Source: JAKJEP01 sp964580995
GTDB lineage: Bacteria; Planctomycetota; Phycisphaerae; Sedimentisphaerales; SM23-30
DNA length: 64,000 bases
NCBI GenBank assembly: GCA_964580995.1
Contig: CAZOMV010000008.1
Span: forward strand, 1 to 64,000
Direction of reading: 5' to 3'
Part shown: in pieces, positions 51,839 through 60,778 of the stretch
How the letters are laid out: each line of letters starts with the position of its first letter
How positions within the stretch are numbered: position 1 is the first letter of the stretch
Translations under genes and position numbers: made by a program
The notes under the pieces: model-generated
Told to the model about the DNA's origin: nothing
The model's input: the letters and a program-made list of their open reading frames with translations, nothing else
Database searches by the model: none

Positions 51839-51841
51839 CAA

Positions 51842-52531
51842 GTGATTCAGCAGTACAAAGCCGATTTTATCGAGTTCATGATTCAGGCCGGGGTGCTGAC
51901 CTTTGGTGATTTCGTCACCAAAAGCGGCCGAAACACTCCCTACTTCATCAATACCGGCAAATACCGCACCGGCGAGCAGTTGACCCAGTTGGGCCGCTTT
52001 TATGCGGCCGCCCTGATCGAAAATCTCGGCAAAAATTTCGATAACCTCTACGGCCCCGCCTACAAGGGCATTCCGCTGGCCGTCGCCGCCGGCATCGCCC
52101 TCCAGCAAAACCATAACCACAATGTCTCCATCACCTACAACCGCAAGGAAGCCAAGGACCACGGCGAAAAGGGCACTCTCATCGGCCATCAATACACCGG
52201 TTCGGAAAAGGTGGTCATTATCGAAGATGTCGTCACCGCCGGTACCAGTGTCCGCGAATCCATGGAAATTCTGAGCGCAAACCACAGCCCGAAAGTTGCC
52301 GCCGTCATCGTTTCCGTGGACCGCATGGAACGTGGCCAGGGCCAGCTCACTGCCACCCAGGAAATCAAAGAGCAGTTCGGCATGCCGGTCTTTTCCATTG
52401 TTACTGTCCGCGAAATCATCACCCACCTCCACAACCGCCCTCTCGCCGGCCAGATTCTCCTCGACGATGCCCGCAAAGCCCAGATGGAATCCTATCTTGC
52501 CGCCTACGGACCCGTTTCCGGCATACACTAA
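51842..52531 (+). CDS. pyrE: Orotate phosphoribosyltransferase
   Basis: Adds ribose-5-phosphate from PRPP to orotate in pyrimidine synthesis. GTG start at 51842, three bases after purB. 229 residues. PRPP-binding motif VVIIEDVVTAGTSVRE; also FGDFVTKSGRNTPYFINTG and YGPAYKGIPLAVAAGIAL, with NRKEAKDHGEKGTLIG as the flexible catalytic loop. The purB-pyrE pair links purine and pyrimidine synthesis. Confidence 0.95.
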   Translation: MIQQYKADFIEFMIQAGVLTFGDFVTKSGRNTPYFINTGKYRTGEQLTQLGRFYAAALIENLGKNFDNLYGPAYKGIPLAVAAGIALQQNHNHNVSITYNRKEAKDHGEKGTLIGHQYTGSEKVVIIEDVVTAGTSVRESMEILSANHSPKVAAVIVSVDRMERGQGQLTATQEIKEQFGMPVFSIVTVREIITHLHNRPLAGQILLDDARKAQMESYLAAYGPVSGIH

Positions 52532-52644
52532 AGAAAAGCAGCAATTTTTGCCGGAAAATTGATAAATCACTATTGCTTTTAGGTTTTGGGGGTACTAATC
52601 TCATTTTTTCAGTAATAATGAAATAGATGGATTTGGAGACAGCA

Positions 52645-53736
52645 ATGCAGGAAATGACGAGTATTGAGCGGGTGAGTCGGGTGCTGGAGCGGAAGAGCGT
52701 GGATCGGCCGCCGTCGTCGGTGGCGCCGTGGGAAACTACGCTGAAGAAGTGGGTGGTGGAGGGTCATTTGCGGCAGGGGGAGGATGTGCATGAACATTTT
52801 GATCAGGATATCCGGCGGAAGGCGGGGGATTTGAACGGGGTAGCGAATCTGGATCACAAGGATGTGGTGCTGGAGGAGACGGCAGAGACGATTTTGAAGC
52901 TGGACGGCAACGGGGCGAAGTACCGGCGGCATAAGCTGCACGAGAGTATGCCGGAGCATGTGGATTTTACGGTGAAGGACCGGGCCGGGTGGCAAGAGCA
53001 TCTGCGGCCGTTCCTGGTGGGGCTGGATCTGCGGCGGATCCCGCTGGAGGAGTATCGGCGGGACCGGGCGTTTTCGGCGGAACATCAGCGGTTTTTCTGC
53101 TGCCATGGGTTCGGGCCGTTCGAGCTGATGCAACTGGCGGTGGGGCACGAGAACCTGCTGATGGGCATGGCGCTGGACCCGGAGTGGGTGAAGGATATGG
53201 TGTCGGTGTATGTGGAGATGACCATTCGCCACCAGGAGGAGATGTTTGCGCAGGCGGGGTATCCGGACGGGGTGTATTACGCGGAGGATTTGGGATTCAA
53301 GGGCAAGCCGTTCATGTCGCCGGCTATGTACCGGGAGATCCTCCAGCCGGGGCATAAGCGGTTGTTCGATTTCTGGCATGGCAAGGGGTTCAAGGTGATT
53401 ATTCATTCGTGCGGGTATGTGGAGCCGCTGGTGCCGGGGCTGATCGAGGCGGGGATGGACTGTTTGCAGGCGATGGAAGTGAAGGCGGGGATGGATCTGC
53501 CGCATCTGTTCGACTGCTTCGGGGACCGGATCGCGTTTTACGGGGGGATCGATGTGCGGGTGCTGGCCAGCAATGACCGGCGGCAGATCGATAAAGAGCT
53601 GGATAAGGTGGCGTATGTGGTGAGCCGGGGGGGTGGGTATATTCTGCATTCGGATCATTCCGAACCGCCGGAGGTGGAGTATGAGACGATGAAATATTTT
53701 ATCCGGAAAGGCCGGGAAGTAGGGAAAAGGCAATAA
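52645..53736 (+). CDS. URO-D family protein (methyltransferase-like)
   Basis: Start taken as ATG 52645 (GGAG six bases upstream) rather than 52627; 363 residues. Fold signatures of the uroporphyrinogen decarboxylase superfamily: MTSIERVSRVLERKSVDRPP, DGVYYAEDLGFKGKPFMSP, the zinc-type motif HSCGYVEPLV followed by GMDCLQAMEVKAG, and YILHSDHSEPPEV. The haem-synthesis HemE start (RxPVWxMRQAGR) is absent, while the Cys/His pattern fits the MtaA/CmuA-like corrinoid methyltransferase side, as often found near sugar or demethylation genes. The gene is intensely G-rich and sits directly beside C-rich purB-pyrE. Confidence 0.82.
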   Translation: MQEMTSIERVSRVLERKSVDRPPSSVAPWETTLKKWVVEGHLRQGEDVHEHFDQDIRRKAGDLNGVANLDHKDVVLEETAETILKLDGNGAKYRRHKLHESMPEHVDFTVKDRAGWQEHLRPFLVGLDLRRIPLEEYRRDRAFSAEHQRFFCCHGFGPFELMQLAVGHENLLMGMALDPEWVKDMVSVYVEMTIRHQEEMFAQAGYPDGVYYAEDLGFKGKPFMSPAMYREILQPGHKRLFDFWHGKGFKVIIHSCGYVEPLVPGLIEAGMDCLQAMEVKAGMDLPHLFDCFGDRIAFYGGIDVRVLASNDRRQIDKELDKVAYVVSRGGGYILHSDHSEPPEVEYETMKYFIRKGREVGKRQ

Positions 53737-53738
53737 AA

Positions 53739-53777
53739 AATCTATCGGGTCAACTGGTTGGATCGACCCGATAGATT
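53739..53777 (-). terminator. Perfect 13-bp-stem terminator between convergent genes
   Basis: AATCTATCGGGTC (53739-53751) and GACCCGATAGATT (53765-53777). On the minus strand it is followed by TTTTTT, so it ends the dockerin-like gene at 53803-55698; on the plus strand it lies just after the URO-D gene and may act in both directions. Confidence 0.9.
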
Positions 53778-53802
53778 CGATATTAAAACATGTTGTAGTG
53801 TT

Positions 53803-55698
53803 TTAATCGCAGGTGGAATCAAAAGGATCATTGCAATAGAGCCAGTTGGCGGCTATTACGGCAAAGTCCTCCAGATTAATATAGCAGTCATGGTTCAGGT
53901 CGGCGTCCATAAAGATGCCCTGCTCCTGACAAGTGGGCAGGACAGAACCTTCCAGGATTTCTAACCGGATACCGGTCCAGTCATTGGTGGTGCTGTCATC
54001 GCTGCCGCGGTGAATCATGACATCCACCGAATCCCCGGCATTAATAGTTGGGAATTCCTGGAACGACTGATCAGAGTCGGCGTCGTCGATTGCGAACAGC
54101 GTGACATAATCATCGGGTCCGGTCGGGGTGGCCGGCACTTTGACCACTTTGAGACTGACGGTTTCGCCGGTACCGATACCGGCAAAATCGCCTCGAACGG
54201 TAGCGGTTTTTCCGAACATGGAGGCCGGCGCTGTCCATCGGAACTTGGTCCAACTGGCAGTGGAGTTGGCTGACGGCGGATGGAATCCATGCCAGCCGGA
54301 TGGGACGCCAACGTTAGTAGCATCATAATGATTATACCAGATGTGCGGGATGATATCACCGCCAGCAGACGCACCACGCCACTGGTTATATGTATCATAT
54401 ACATAGGTATCCATAAGGGTAAAGTCGGTAATTCCGGTGCTCCAACCGTACGACCAGGTACCTTTTTGAGGAACAATGCATTTCATGTCATCATTGAGGT
54501 ACCAGGGGCCGATATTCGTGTCAGGCAGGGGGGTATTTCCCGTCAGGGCTACCACGGCGCCGATACGGGGTCCCTGGGTATTGGGCATGATATCACCAAT
54601 TCGATAATCCACGGTGGTTACATTCTGGAAATCACCCCGGATAGCGGCATAGTCCCACCAGTCCTGCACGTCAGCAGCGATGGTTTCGGGATCAAAGGGG
54701 ATCCAATTGCCACTATTGGGGTCTGCAGCGTTGATCCGGACCTCGAAGTTCATACCGAAACGGTCAATACCGCCGCCAAAAAAAGGCAAAGTGAAGAACA
54801 TGCCTAGTTCTTTCAGATTGACCGGAGCGGGGAACGTCAGGCGCAGAACCTGGAGATCATCCGGCGAATTGGCACCGTCATGCCAGATCATCACATTCGT
54901 ATCCATTGCACCCACCTGATTGTAAACCGGAACGGATATTTCCCCGTTGCCGGTAAGTCCGGGAAGGATTAAATTATTAGGATCCCCTACGACAATCGAA
55001 GCTTTGTTGGTACCGTTACCGTAATTGGTAATGGTGGCAGTGGGGGCGATATTGCCGGTTACATACGTGATATCGGCAAAGTAATCCGGGGTGGGGGTCT
55101 CTTTGGTCAGGGCTAAAACCGCACCGATGCGCGGACTATAGGCATCTGATGGTGCCATATCGCTCAGCCAAAAGTCCACGGTGGTTACATTCTGAAAGTC
55201 CCCTCTGGCGCAGGCATAGTCAAACCAGTCCTGTACATCGCTAACCAGGAGCGCAGTGGTAAGCCACGGATCATTGGGATCGGTGCCGTTGATGCGGAAC
55301 CTGGCATTTTTGCCCTGGCGATCCGAGAAGTTACCCAGGCCAAAATCGGCAATTATGCCGACTTCTTTCAAGTTGACCGGTGCGGGAAAGGTCAGGCGCA
55401 TGATCTGCTGGTCATCCGTTGTGCCGTCCGCCCAGATTAATAACTCATTGTCATTCGCATTTGCCTGCGGCCACATGGGAACGGATAAGGCCCCGTTGCC
55501 GGCGGTTCCGGGCTTATTCAAATTGGTCACGCTGGCCCCGGGAAGAGCCGGGTGAGGTATAGCTCCACCGTAATCACTCATGGTGCCGGTGGGAGCGAGA
55601 TTGCCGGTTGCAAATGTGATATCATTATAAGCAGCCTGGCTGGGAGAGACCGCCAGCGTAACGGTCATCAAAAAAACAGATAAAAGTATTTTTTTCAT
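53803..55698 (-). CDS. Exported multi-domain protein with dockerin-like C terminus
   Basis: Start at MKKILLS (ATG 55698, GGAGG upstream), ~631 residues with a signal peptide. Two tandem copies of a ~180-residue domain (~20-200 and ~210-395; landmarks TGNLAPTGTMSDYGG, MRLTFPAPVNLKEVG, PRIGAVLAL) are followed by a ~190-residue beta-sandwich-like domain (WSYGWSTGITDFTL, FRWTAPASM). The C terminus is a single Ca-binding dockerin-like loop, DADLNHDCYINLEDF...NWLYCNDP. The first domain also occurs in the protein at 56724, the second in that at 55744. No cohesin partner is in the window. Likely cell-surface carbohydrate binding. Confidence 0.8.
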   Translation of the reverse strand: MKKILLSVFLMTVTLAVSPSQAAYNDITFATGNLAPTGTMSDYGGAIPHPALPGASVTNLNKPGTAGNGALSVPMWPQANANDNELLIWADGTTDDQQIMRLTFPAPVNLKEVGIIADFGLGNFSDRQGKNARFRINGTDPNDPWLTTALLVSDVQDWFDYACARGDFQNVTTVDFWLSDMAPSDAYSPRIGAVLALTKETPTPDYFADITYVTGNIAPTATITNYGNGTNKASIVVGDPNNLILPGLTGNGEISVPVYNQVGAMDTNVMIWHDGANSPDDLQVLRLTFPAPVNLKELGMFFTLPFFGGGIDRFGMNFEVRINAADPNSGNWIPFDPETIAADVQDWWDYAAIRGDFQNVTTVDYRIGDIMPNTQGPRIGAVVALTGNTPLPDTNIGPWYLNDDMKCIVPQKGTWSYGWSTGITDFTLMDTYVYDTYNQWRGASAGGDIIPHIWYNHYDATNVGVPSGWHGFHPPSANSTASWTKFRWTAPASMFGKTATVRGDFAGIGTGETVSLKVVKVPATPTGPDDYVTLFAIDDADSDQSFQEFPTINAGDSVDVMIHRGSDDSTTNDWTGIRLEILEGSVLPTCQEQGIFMDADLNHDCYINLEDFAVIAANWLYCNDPFDSTCD

Positions 55699-55743
55699 GG
55701 TTTTAACCTCCAAAAATTACATTACGTTTACCAAGGGTTTCCA

Positions 55744-56601
55744 TTAATTGGTTGCAACCGGACAGTTCGCCGGATACTGCGGATCATTGCAGTCGAGCCA
55801 GCTTGCTATGATAATCATCAGGTCATTGAAATCGACATAGCAGTCATGGTTGATGTCCGCCGGATTATATTTGTTTTGAGCTGCGCAGGGGTCATCCGCA
55901 ATGGCGAAATCAATCTGGGATGCACCGCTATTGTCACCATTTTCCGTCTGGTTGCGAATGATGAGCAGGGCGATTCCCTCGTTGATTTGCACCGAGGTGA
56001 GAATGGAGAACTCCTTGGCGGAAGGGCCGTTATCATCGATATAGGAATACAAGGTTTCGACATGGCCGGCGGGATCCAGTTCCGGATCAGCCATCAAAGC
56101 GGCGTCGATTTTTACGATCAGGACATCGACCTTGCTGCCGAGAGATTGATAAACCGTTCCAGAGATGGCCGCTTGGGACAGGGTGGCTGGGGATGTCCAG
56201 AGGACCTGGGAATAGACGGAATAGGTATTGGGATCATCGGGATAAACGTAATTGGCCGGAGCCAGAATACATTTTTGCGAATCGCTAAAAGCACCATGGG
56301 GGGTGGTGCTGCCGTCGGGATTGCCCCCGCTTCCTGCTTTAAAGGGATCGTCCAGAGGGTGGTGCCAGACCGTGTTAGCGGCAGCGGCCAGGGTGTCGAA
56401 TACGGTAATTTTGCCGACGGTTTTGGTCCAGCCCATACTCCAGTTGCCGACGACGGGGCCGGGGGGAAATGCCGTGTTCCAGCCGGCGTTGGCTGCCAGA
56501 TCGGTATTCAGGTTCCAGACCGTTAAGGCTGGGGCGGGGGTGGGCATGACAACCAGAAGGGATATCATCATGACCAGTAAGAGGATACCAGTTTTTTTCA
56601 T
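55744..56601 (-). CDS. Exported protein with dockerin-like C terminus
   Basis: Start at MKKTGIL (ATG 56601), ~285 residues with a signal peptide ending PTPAPALT. One beta-sandwich-like domain related to the third domain of the downstream gene (NWSMGWTKTVGKITVFDTL, VLWTSPATL) and a dockerin-like loop ADINHDCYVDFNDLMIIIASWL. The ribosome-site leader TGGAGGTTAAAAC before the start is the same as that of the downstream gene. 45 bases separate the two, so they are probably one transcript. Confidence 0.78.
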   Translation of the reverse strand: MKKTGILLLVMMISLLVVMPTPAPALTVWNLNTDLAANAGWNTAFPPGPVVGNWSMGWTKTVGKITVFDTLAAAANTVWHHPLDDPFKAGSGGNPDGSTTPHGAFSDSQKCILAPANYVYPDDPNTYSVYSQVLWTSPATLSQAAISGTVYQSLGSKVDVLIVKIDAALMADPELDPAGHVETLYSYIDDNGPSAKEFSILTSVQINEGIALLIIRNQTENGDNSGASQIDFAIADDPCAAQNKYNPADINHDCYVDFNDLMIIIASWLDCNDPQYPANCPVATN

Positions 56602-56723
56602 TGTTTTAACCTCCAAATAATAGAACACATGTTTCGTAAACGACATACGAGATTTTTTATATTACAGGACGCCCTCTATTCAAATAAAGGACGCCCTGTA
56701 TATCAAAATATTTTTAACAAACC

Positions 56724-57374
56724 TTATCTGCGTTTCCGCAGCAGGGCCAGACTGCCCAGACTGAGCAGGCTGATCGTCAGCGGTTCGGGCACTTCCAGGG
56801 CTACTACGGCCCCAATTCGCGGGCTATAACCTGGATTCCAGTCACCAAGGTAATAATCCACGGTAATAACGTCAGTGAAATTACCAGTTAAACCTGCGTA
56901 ATCCCACCAGTTGTGTACATCCGCCGCTACGGTAGCACCTTCAAAAAGCATCCAGTCCCCGTCATTGATACGGAAAGAGGGATTATTGCCGGCACGATCC
57001 GCACCAGAGCCAAGGCCGGCAAAATCGGAAAGTATGCCGACCTCTTTCAGATTGACCGGAGCCGGGAAAGTCAGGCGCATCACCTGCTGTTCATCCGGTG
57101 TGTTGTCATTCCAGATTAACGCCTCATTGTCATTCGCACCTTCCTGCGGCCACATGGGTACGGATATTTCCCCGTTGCCGGCGGTACCGGGACGATTCAT
57201 ATTTGCCACGCTGGCACCGGGAAGGGCCGGATGAGGTATCGCTCCACCATAATCGCTCATCGTACCAGTTGGGGCGATATTGCCGGTAACGAAGGTAATA
57301 TCGACATAGGCCGCCTGGCTGACAGAGATGCTCATTAAAACCATACACATTGCTACAGCTAAAAACTTCTTCAT
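56724..57374 (-). CDS. PEP-CTERM protein with the repeated exported domain
   Basis: 216 residues. Signal peptide (ending SVSQA), one copy of the ~180-residue domain found twice in the 53803 gene (TGNIAPTGTMSDYGG, MRLTFPAPVNLKEVG, YSPRIGAVVAL), and a classical PEP-CTERM end: VPEPLTISLLSLGSLALLRK plus RR. The same domain is thus tethered by a sorting signal here and by a dockerin-like loop in the neighbour. It heads the three-gene minus-strand series and has a long A/C-rich leader. Confidence 0.82.
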   Translation of the reverse strand: MKKFLAVAMCMVLMSISVSQAAYVDITFVTGNIAPTGTMSDYGGAIPHPALPGASVANMNRPGTAGNGEISVPMWPQEGANDNEALIWNDNTPDEQQVMRLTFPAPVNLKEVGILSDFAGLGSGADRAGNNPSFRINDGDWMLFEGATVAADVHNWWDYAGLTGNFTDVITVDYYLGDWNPGYSPRIGAVVALEVPEPLTISLLSLGSLALLRKRR

Positions 57375-57684
57375 TTCTCATTTCCTCCAAACTATTTAAA
57401 AAACACAAAATACAAAACAACAAACACAACTAACTCAAAACACCAACTTAATTTTTAGTTCGATTTCCTTCTCCTTTCTACTTCTCACAAGGTATTTTGA
57501 AACCAAAGCAACCAACAAATAAAGTCTTTAAACTTTTTTTACATTAAGAAGCTACTCAGCTACAGAACTAAATGATATGACCAGGTGCAAGCCAATTCCA
57601 TCCGGTCATAAGGCATATGTGCGAAACAACATTTATCCATAATGTGATTATCCGTTACCATAGATGAATAAACCTACAATCATT

Positions 57685-57696
57685 ATCGTCGACAAT
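57685..57696. promoter_or_regulatory. Distal GntR operator-like site
   Basis: ATCGTCGACAAT, one base away from the perfect palindrome ATTGTCGACAAT in the GntR promoter. Its position ~370 bases upstream could allow looping or control of the divergent PEP-CTERM gene. Confidence 0.45.
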
Positions 57697-58030
57697 CGAC
57701 TGTCTGTCAAGAAAGAAATGGGCAAAATTTTTAAATATTTATACAAAATATTCAAGGGAAATGGACCAATAAATATGTATGTCTTTTTAGTATAATAACT
57801 TATAAACTATTTTCTGGCAACAAAATACCGATAGATCGGCTGTGGTATCGCTAGGAGAAAATTTGCCAAGGGAGGAATCAGAACGCGAAGGCGGCTGATT
57901 TGACTCCAGGGGGCATGAGATGATTACCTTTTGCAATACCAATCCTAAGTTGTTATATAAAATTTGGTTATGATTTTATGGTCGTTGTTTTTTTGGGGGG
58001 GGAATCGTATAATAAAAAATAGTATTGAAT

Positions 58031-58075
58031 TTTGTCAACAATAGTCTTGACAAATAGTAGATTGTCGACAATAAT
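58031..58075 (+). promoter_or_regulatory. GntR promoter with two operator sites
   Basis: TTGACA (58047-58052), 17-base spacer, AATAAT (58070-58075). The perfect palindrome ATTGTCGACAAT (58061-58072) lies in the spacer and -10; a second copy with one change, TTTGTCAACAAT (58031-58042), lies just before the -35. The core TTGTCGACAA fits the TNGT...ACNA type of FadR-subfamily operators. Autorepression is expected. Confidence 0.75.
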
Positions 58076-58101
58076 GGATTTTACTAAGGTGTGAGGTAGT
58101 T

Positions 58102-58776
58102 ATGCAGTTACCCAAGATACGAAAGATGGATAACAGTTTGTCGGAGATTGTATATCAGGCGATTTACAAGAATATTATCGCCGGAAAGATGAAGCCCGGC
58201 GAGGCGATTACGGAGATCAGCGTAGCCAATTCGATGGGGATCAGCCGGGCGCCGGTGCGGGAGGCGCTGAAGCGGCTGGCGGAAGACAAGCTGGTGGTGC
58301 TGGTGCCCCGCAGCGGATGTTATGTCAAAGACATGAATATAGAAGAGATCGATGAGATCTATGAAATCCGTAAACGGCTGGAGTGTATGGCGTTCGAGTA
58401 CGCCTTTGAGAAGCTGGATCGCAAGCAATTGAATATATTAAAGAAGAAGTTTGAAGAATGTCTCGGTTTGAATACCGAGCAGATGCTGGCGAAAGAAATC
58501 AAGCTGGATTCGCAGTTGCATAGTTTGATTGCCCAGGATTCCGGATGTCCGAATCTGGAGGAGATGCTGGAGAATTTGCGGGCGCGGATCGAGGTTTTTC
58601 GGTTTAAGGAAGCGAATTATGAAGACAGGGCCAGGCTGGCACTGAAGGAGCATGTTGAAATTATTGATGCTGTTTTGACGGAAGACAAGGCAACGGCAAT
58701 CGAATGTTTGAAAACGCATATAGCGCATACGAAAGAAAATGTGTTGAAGAATATGCGAGAGAAAACCCAGGGATAG
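58102..58776 (+). CDS. GntR/FadR-family transcriptional regulator
   Basis: 224 residues. N-terminal winged helix (~8-75; VYQAIYKNIIAGKMKPGEAI, SMGISRAPVREALKRL) and a C-terminal all-helical FCD ligand domain (~80-218; IYEIRKRLECMAFEYAF, LDSQLHSLIAQDSGCPNL, LKEHVEIIDAVL) with the His/Asp/Asn residues that often hold a metal and a carboxylate ligand. FCD regulators commonly sense sugar acids. It leads an operon with an UxuB-like reductase, so a uronic acid or related acid is the likely inducer. Confidence 0.92.
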   Translation: MQLPKIRKMDNSLSEIVYQAIYKNIIAGKMKPGEAITEISVANSMGISRAPVREALKRLAEDKLVVLVPRSGCYVKDMNIEEIDEIYEIRKRLECMAFEYAFEKLDRKQLNILKKKFEECLGLNTEQMLAKEIKLDSQLHSLIAQDSGCPNLEEMLENLRARIEVFRFKEANYEDRARLALKEHVEIIDAVLTEDKATAIECLKTHIAHTKENVLKNMREKTQG

Positions 58777-58792
58777 CAGAAAGGCAAGCATT

Positions 58793-59590
58793 ATGGCAAA
58801 AGCACACGTATTGGAAAACAAGGTGGCGATTGTAACGGGGGCCGGGGCGGGGATCGGCAAGGCGGTGGCGAGTGAGTTTGCCAAAGAGGGGGCGAAGGTG
58901 GTGATTGGGGAACTGCGGCCGGAGGTGGGGGAGAAGACGGCGAAAGAGCTAGCGAAAGCAACGGGGATGGAAGTGATCTGTGTTCCGACCGATGTGCGGA
59001 AGGAAGACCAGATTGTTGCATTAGTGAAAAAGACGGTAGAGAAGTTCGGGCGGATTGACATTCTGGTCAATAACGCAGCAAAGATTTTACAGCGGCCGGT
59101 CGTGGAGATGACGACGGACGAATATGAAGAGATTATGCGCAATAACTGCACGAGCGTGGTGATCTGCTGCCGGGAAGCGGCCAAACAGATGATCAAGCAG
59201 GGCAAGGGCGGCCGGATCGTGAATTTTTCCAGCATCCACGCGATGATTAGTGAGCCGAATTGTTCGGCCTACACGGCGGCGAAGGGCGCAATCGAGGCCT
59301 TCAGCCGGACGCTGGCGACGGAATTGGCGCCTCATAAGATCAATGTGAACTGCATCGAGCCGGGGGCTACGTACAGCGAGCTGACGACGCCGATGTACAC
59401 CAAGCCGGTGGTAGATGCCCTGTTCAAGCGGGTGCCGATGAAAGAGATTGCCCAGCCGGAGTGGATCGCGCGGGGCGTGGTATTTCTGGCCAGCGATGAC
59501 AGCCGATACATGACGGGCGAGACGCTGGTGATGGATGGGGGCTATCGGATGGACGGCAGTCTGCCCGGCGCTGCCTACTGGGAGGAATAA
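58793..59590 (+). CDS. SDR-family oxidoreductase
   Basis: 265 residues, classical short-chain dehydrogenase. NAD(P)-binding TGAGAGIGKAV, VNNAAKIL, catalytic Ser in FSSIHAM, and Tyr-Lys in YTAAKGA; the C terminus has SRYMTGETLVMDGGY. The residue after the first beta strand pattern (IGELRPE, acidic) suggests NAD preference. It starts 17 bases after the regulator. Probably oxidises a sugar or sugar acid in the pathway controlled by the GntR protein. Confidence 0.9.
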   Translation: MAKAHVLENKVAIVTGAGAGIGKAVASEFAKEGAKVVIGELRPEVGEKTAKELAKATGMEVICVPTDVRKEDQIVALVKKTVEKFGRIDILVNNAAKILQRPVVEMTTDEYEEIMRNNCTSVVICCREAAKQMIKQGKGGRIVNFSSIHAMISEPNCSAYTAAKGAIEAFSRTLATELAPHKINVNCIEPGATYSELTTPMYTKPVVDALFKRVPMKEIAQPEWIARGVVFLASDDSRYMTGETLVMDGGYRMDGSLPGAAYWEE

Positions 59591-59592
59591 TC

Positions 59593-60774
59593 GTGCCGGT
59601 TGACGCGGAGAGAAAAAAACGAATCCGGGATGCGATGACGGAATACCACTGGGACGGCCTGGTCTGCCGGCTGCCGGAGAATGTGCTGTTTTTGTCGGGG
59701 TGGTGGCCCTTGAGCGGGACTACCTGGATGGTGGTGAGCCGGGAAGGGCAAAGCTGCCTGATTATTCCGGCCTGTGAAACCGCCGAAGCGGCAGCGGATG
59801 GGATTGTTGATTCTGTCAGTTATGAATGGGCGCATCTCAAAGCGGGCGATGTGGGACAGCAGGTACGTGACTCGATCCGAAGTATCTGCGGCAAGTTCGG
59901 CATCGCCAAAGGAAAGATCGGCATCGAGGAAAATTTTGAAGGGATCGCACCGCCGCTGAATCTGGGGGAGCCAAGCATTCCGACGCGAGCCAGCCGGGAG
60001 TTAGTGCAGCAGGCGCTGCCCGGGGCGAAGCTGGAGGATGCGACGGATTTTATTAACGGTATGCGGCTTTGCAAAACGCCGGCGGAGGTGGAACAGTTTC
60101 GGATTGCCAATGAAATTGCGGGTTTTGGATTGGCGTGGTTTCGCGAGAATCTGAGGGTGGGGATGACGGAGATCGAGCTGGCCAGCCGGGTCAATTGCGA
60201 GATAGCGATCCGCGGCAGCGGTTATAAAGGGATGCGGTCGGCGCGGGCGTTTGCCCAGGTTTCCTCGGGAGCGGGGACCGAACGGGGATGGCGGCCCTTT
60301 GAGATTACGACAAACCGGCCGTTTGAAAAAGGGGACATTGTTTTACTGGAACTGGGGGTGGTGGCCGACGGCTACTGGGCGGATAATACCCGGGTGCTGG
60401 TGGCCGGCAGGGCCAGTCCCAAGCAGCGGGAAATATATCAGGTGTTGCTAACTGCCCAACTGGCGGCCATCGACCGTATCGGGGTTGGTGTGAAGATGAA
60501 CCAGGTGGATCAGGCGGCGCGGCAGATTATCGACGGGGCGGGCTATGGCGGTTATTTTATTCATGTGACCGGGCATGGGGTGGGCTGGCGGTATCACGAG
60601 TTTCCTCCCCTGCTGCACCCGGCGAATGAGCAGCTTTTGCAGGAAGGGATGATTACATCGGTGGAGCCGGGGATTTATATTCCGGGATTCGGCGGAATGC
60701 GGGTGGAGGATAATGTGGCGGTAGGATTCAAAGGAGCGGATGTGCTGAGCACATTCCCCAAGGAAATGAACTGA
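59593..60774 (+). CDS. M24-family creatinase/aminopeptidase-fold hydrolase
   Basis: 393 residues from a GTG start two bases after the SDR gene (GGAGG upstream). N-terminal creatinase domain (~1-135) and a pita-bread C-terminal domain. Metal-site positions: LELGVVADGYWADNTR (Glu instead of the usual first Asp, then Asp), TGHGVGWRYHE (His), SVEPGIY (Glu), RVEDNVAV (Glu). The Asp-to-Glu change and a sugar-acid operon argue against a simple Xaa-Pro peptidase; creatinase-like or ectoine-hydrolase-like C-N cleavage are alternatives. Substrate unknown. Confidence 0.82.
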   Translation: MPVDAERKKRIRDAMTEYHWDGLVCRLPENVLFLSGWWPLSGTTWMVVSREGQSCLIIPACETAEAAADGIVDSVSYEWAHLKAGDVGQQVRDSIRSICGKFGIAKGKIGIEENFEGIAPPLNLGEPSIPTRASRELVQQALPGAKLEDATDFINGMRLCKTPAEVEQFRIANEIAGFGLAWFRENLRVGMTEIELASRVNCEIAIRGSGYKGMRSARAFAQVSSGAGTERGWRPFEITTNRPFEKGDIVLLELGVVADGYWADNTRVLVAGRASPKQREIYQVLLTAQLAAIDRIGVGVKMNQVDQAARQIIDGAGYGGYFIHVTGHGVGWRYHEFPPLLHPANEQLLQEGMITSVEPGIYIPGFGGMRVEDNVAVGFKGADVLSTFPKEMN

Positions 60775-60778
60775 AGTT

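Larger units (their letters stand above)
57375..58101. other. 727-base AT-rich intergenic region between divergent genes
   Basis: Left part (57375-57480) is an A/C-rich, unstructured-looking leader of the PEP-CTERM gene. The right end holds the GntR promoter and operators. An outlying operator-like palindrome is at 57685-57696. No gene or terminator is seen between 57700 and 58020. Confidence 0.6.

Noticed and set aside
52609..53733. 374-codon minus-strand open frame opposite the URO-D gene
   Set aside because: Extremely His/Pro/Arg/Leu-rich with no domain; caused by G-rich codons of the real gene.
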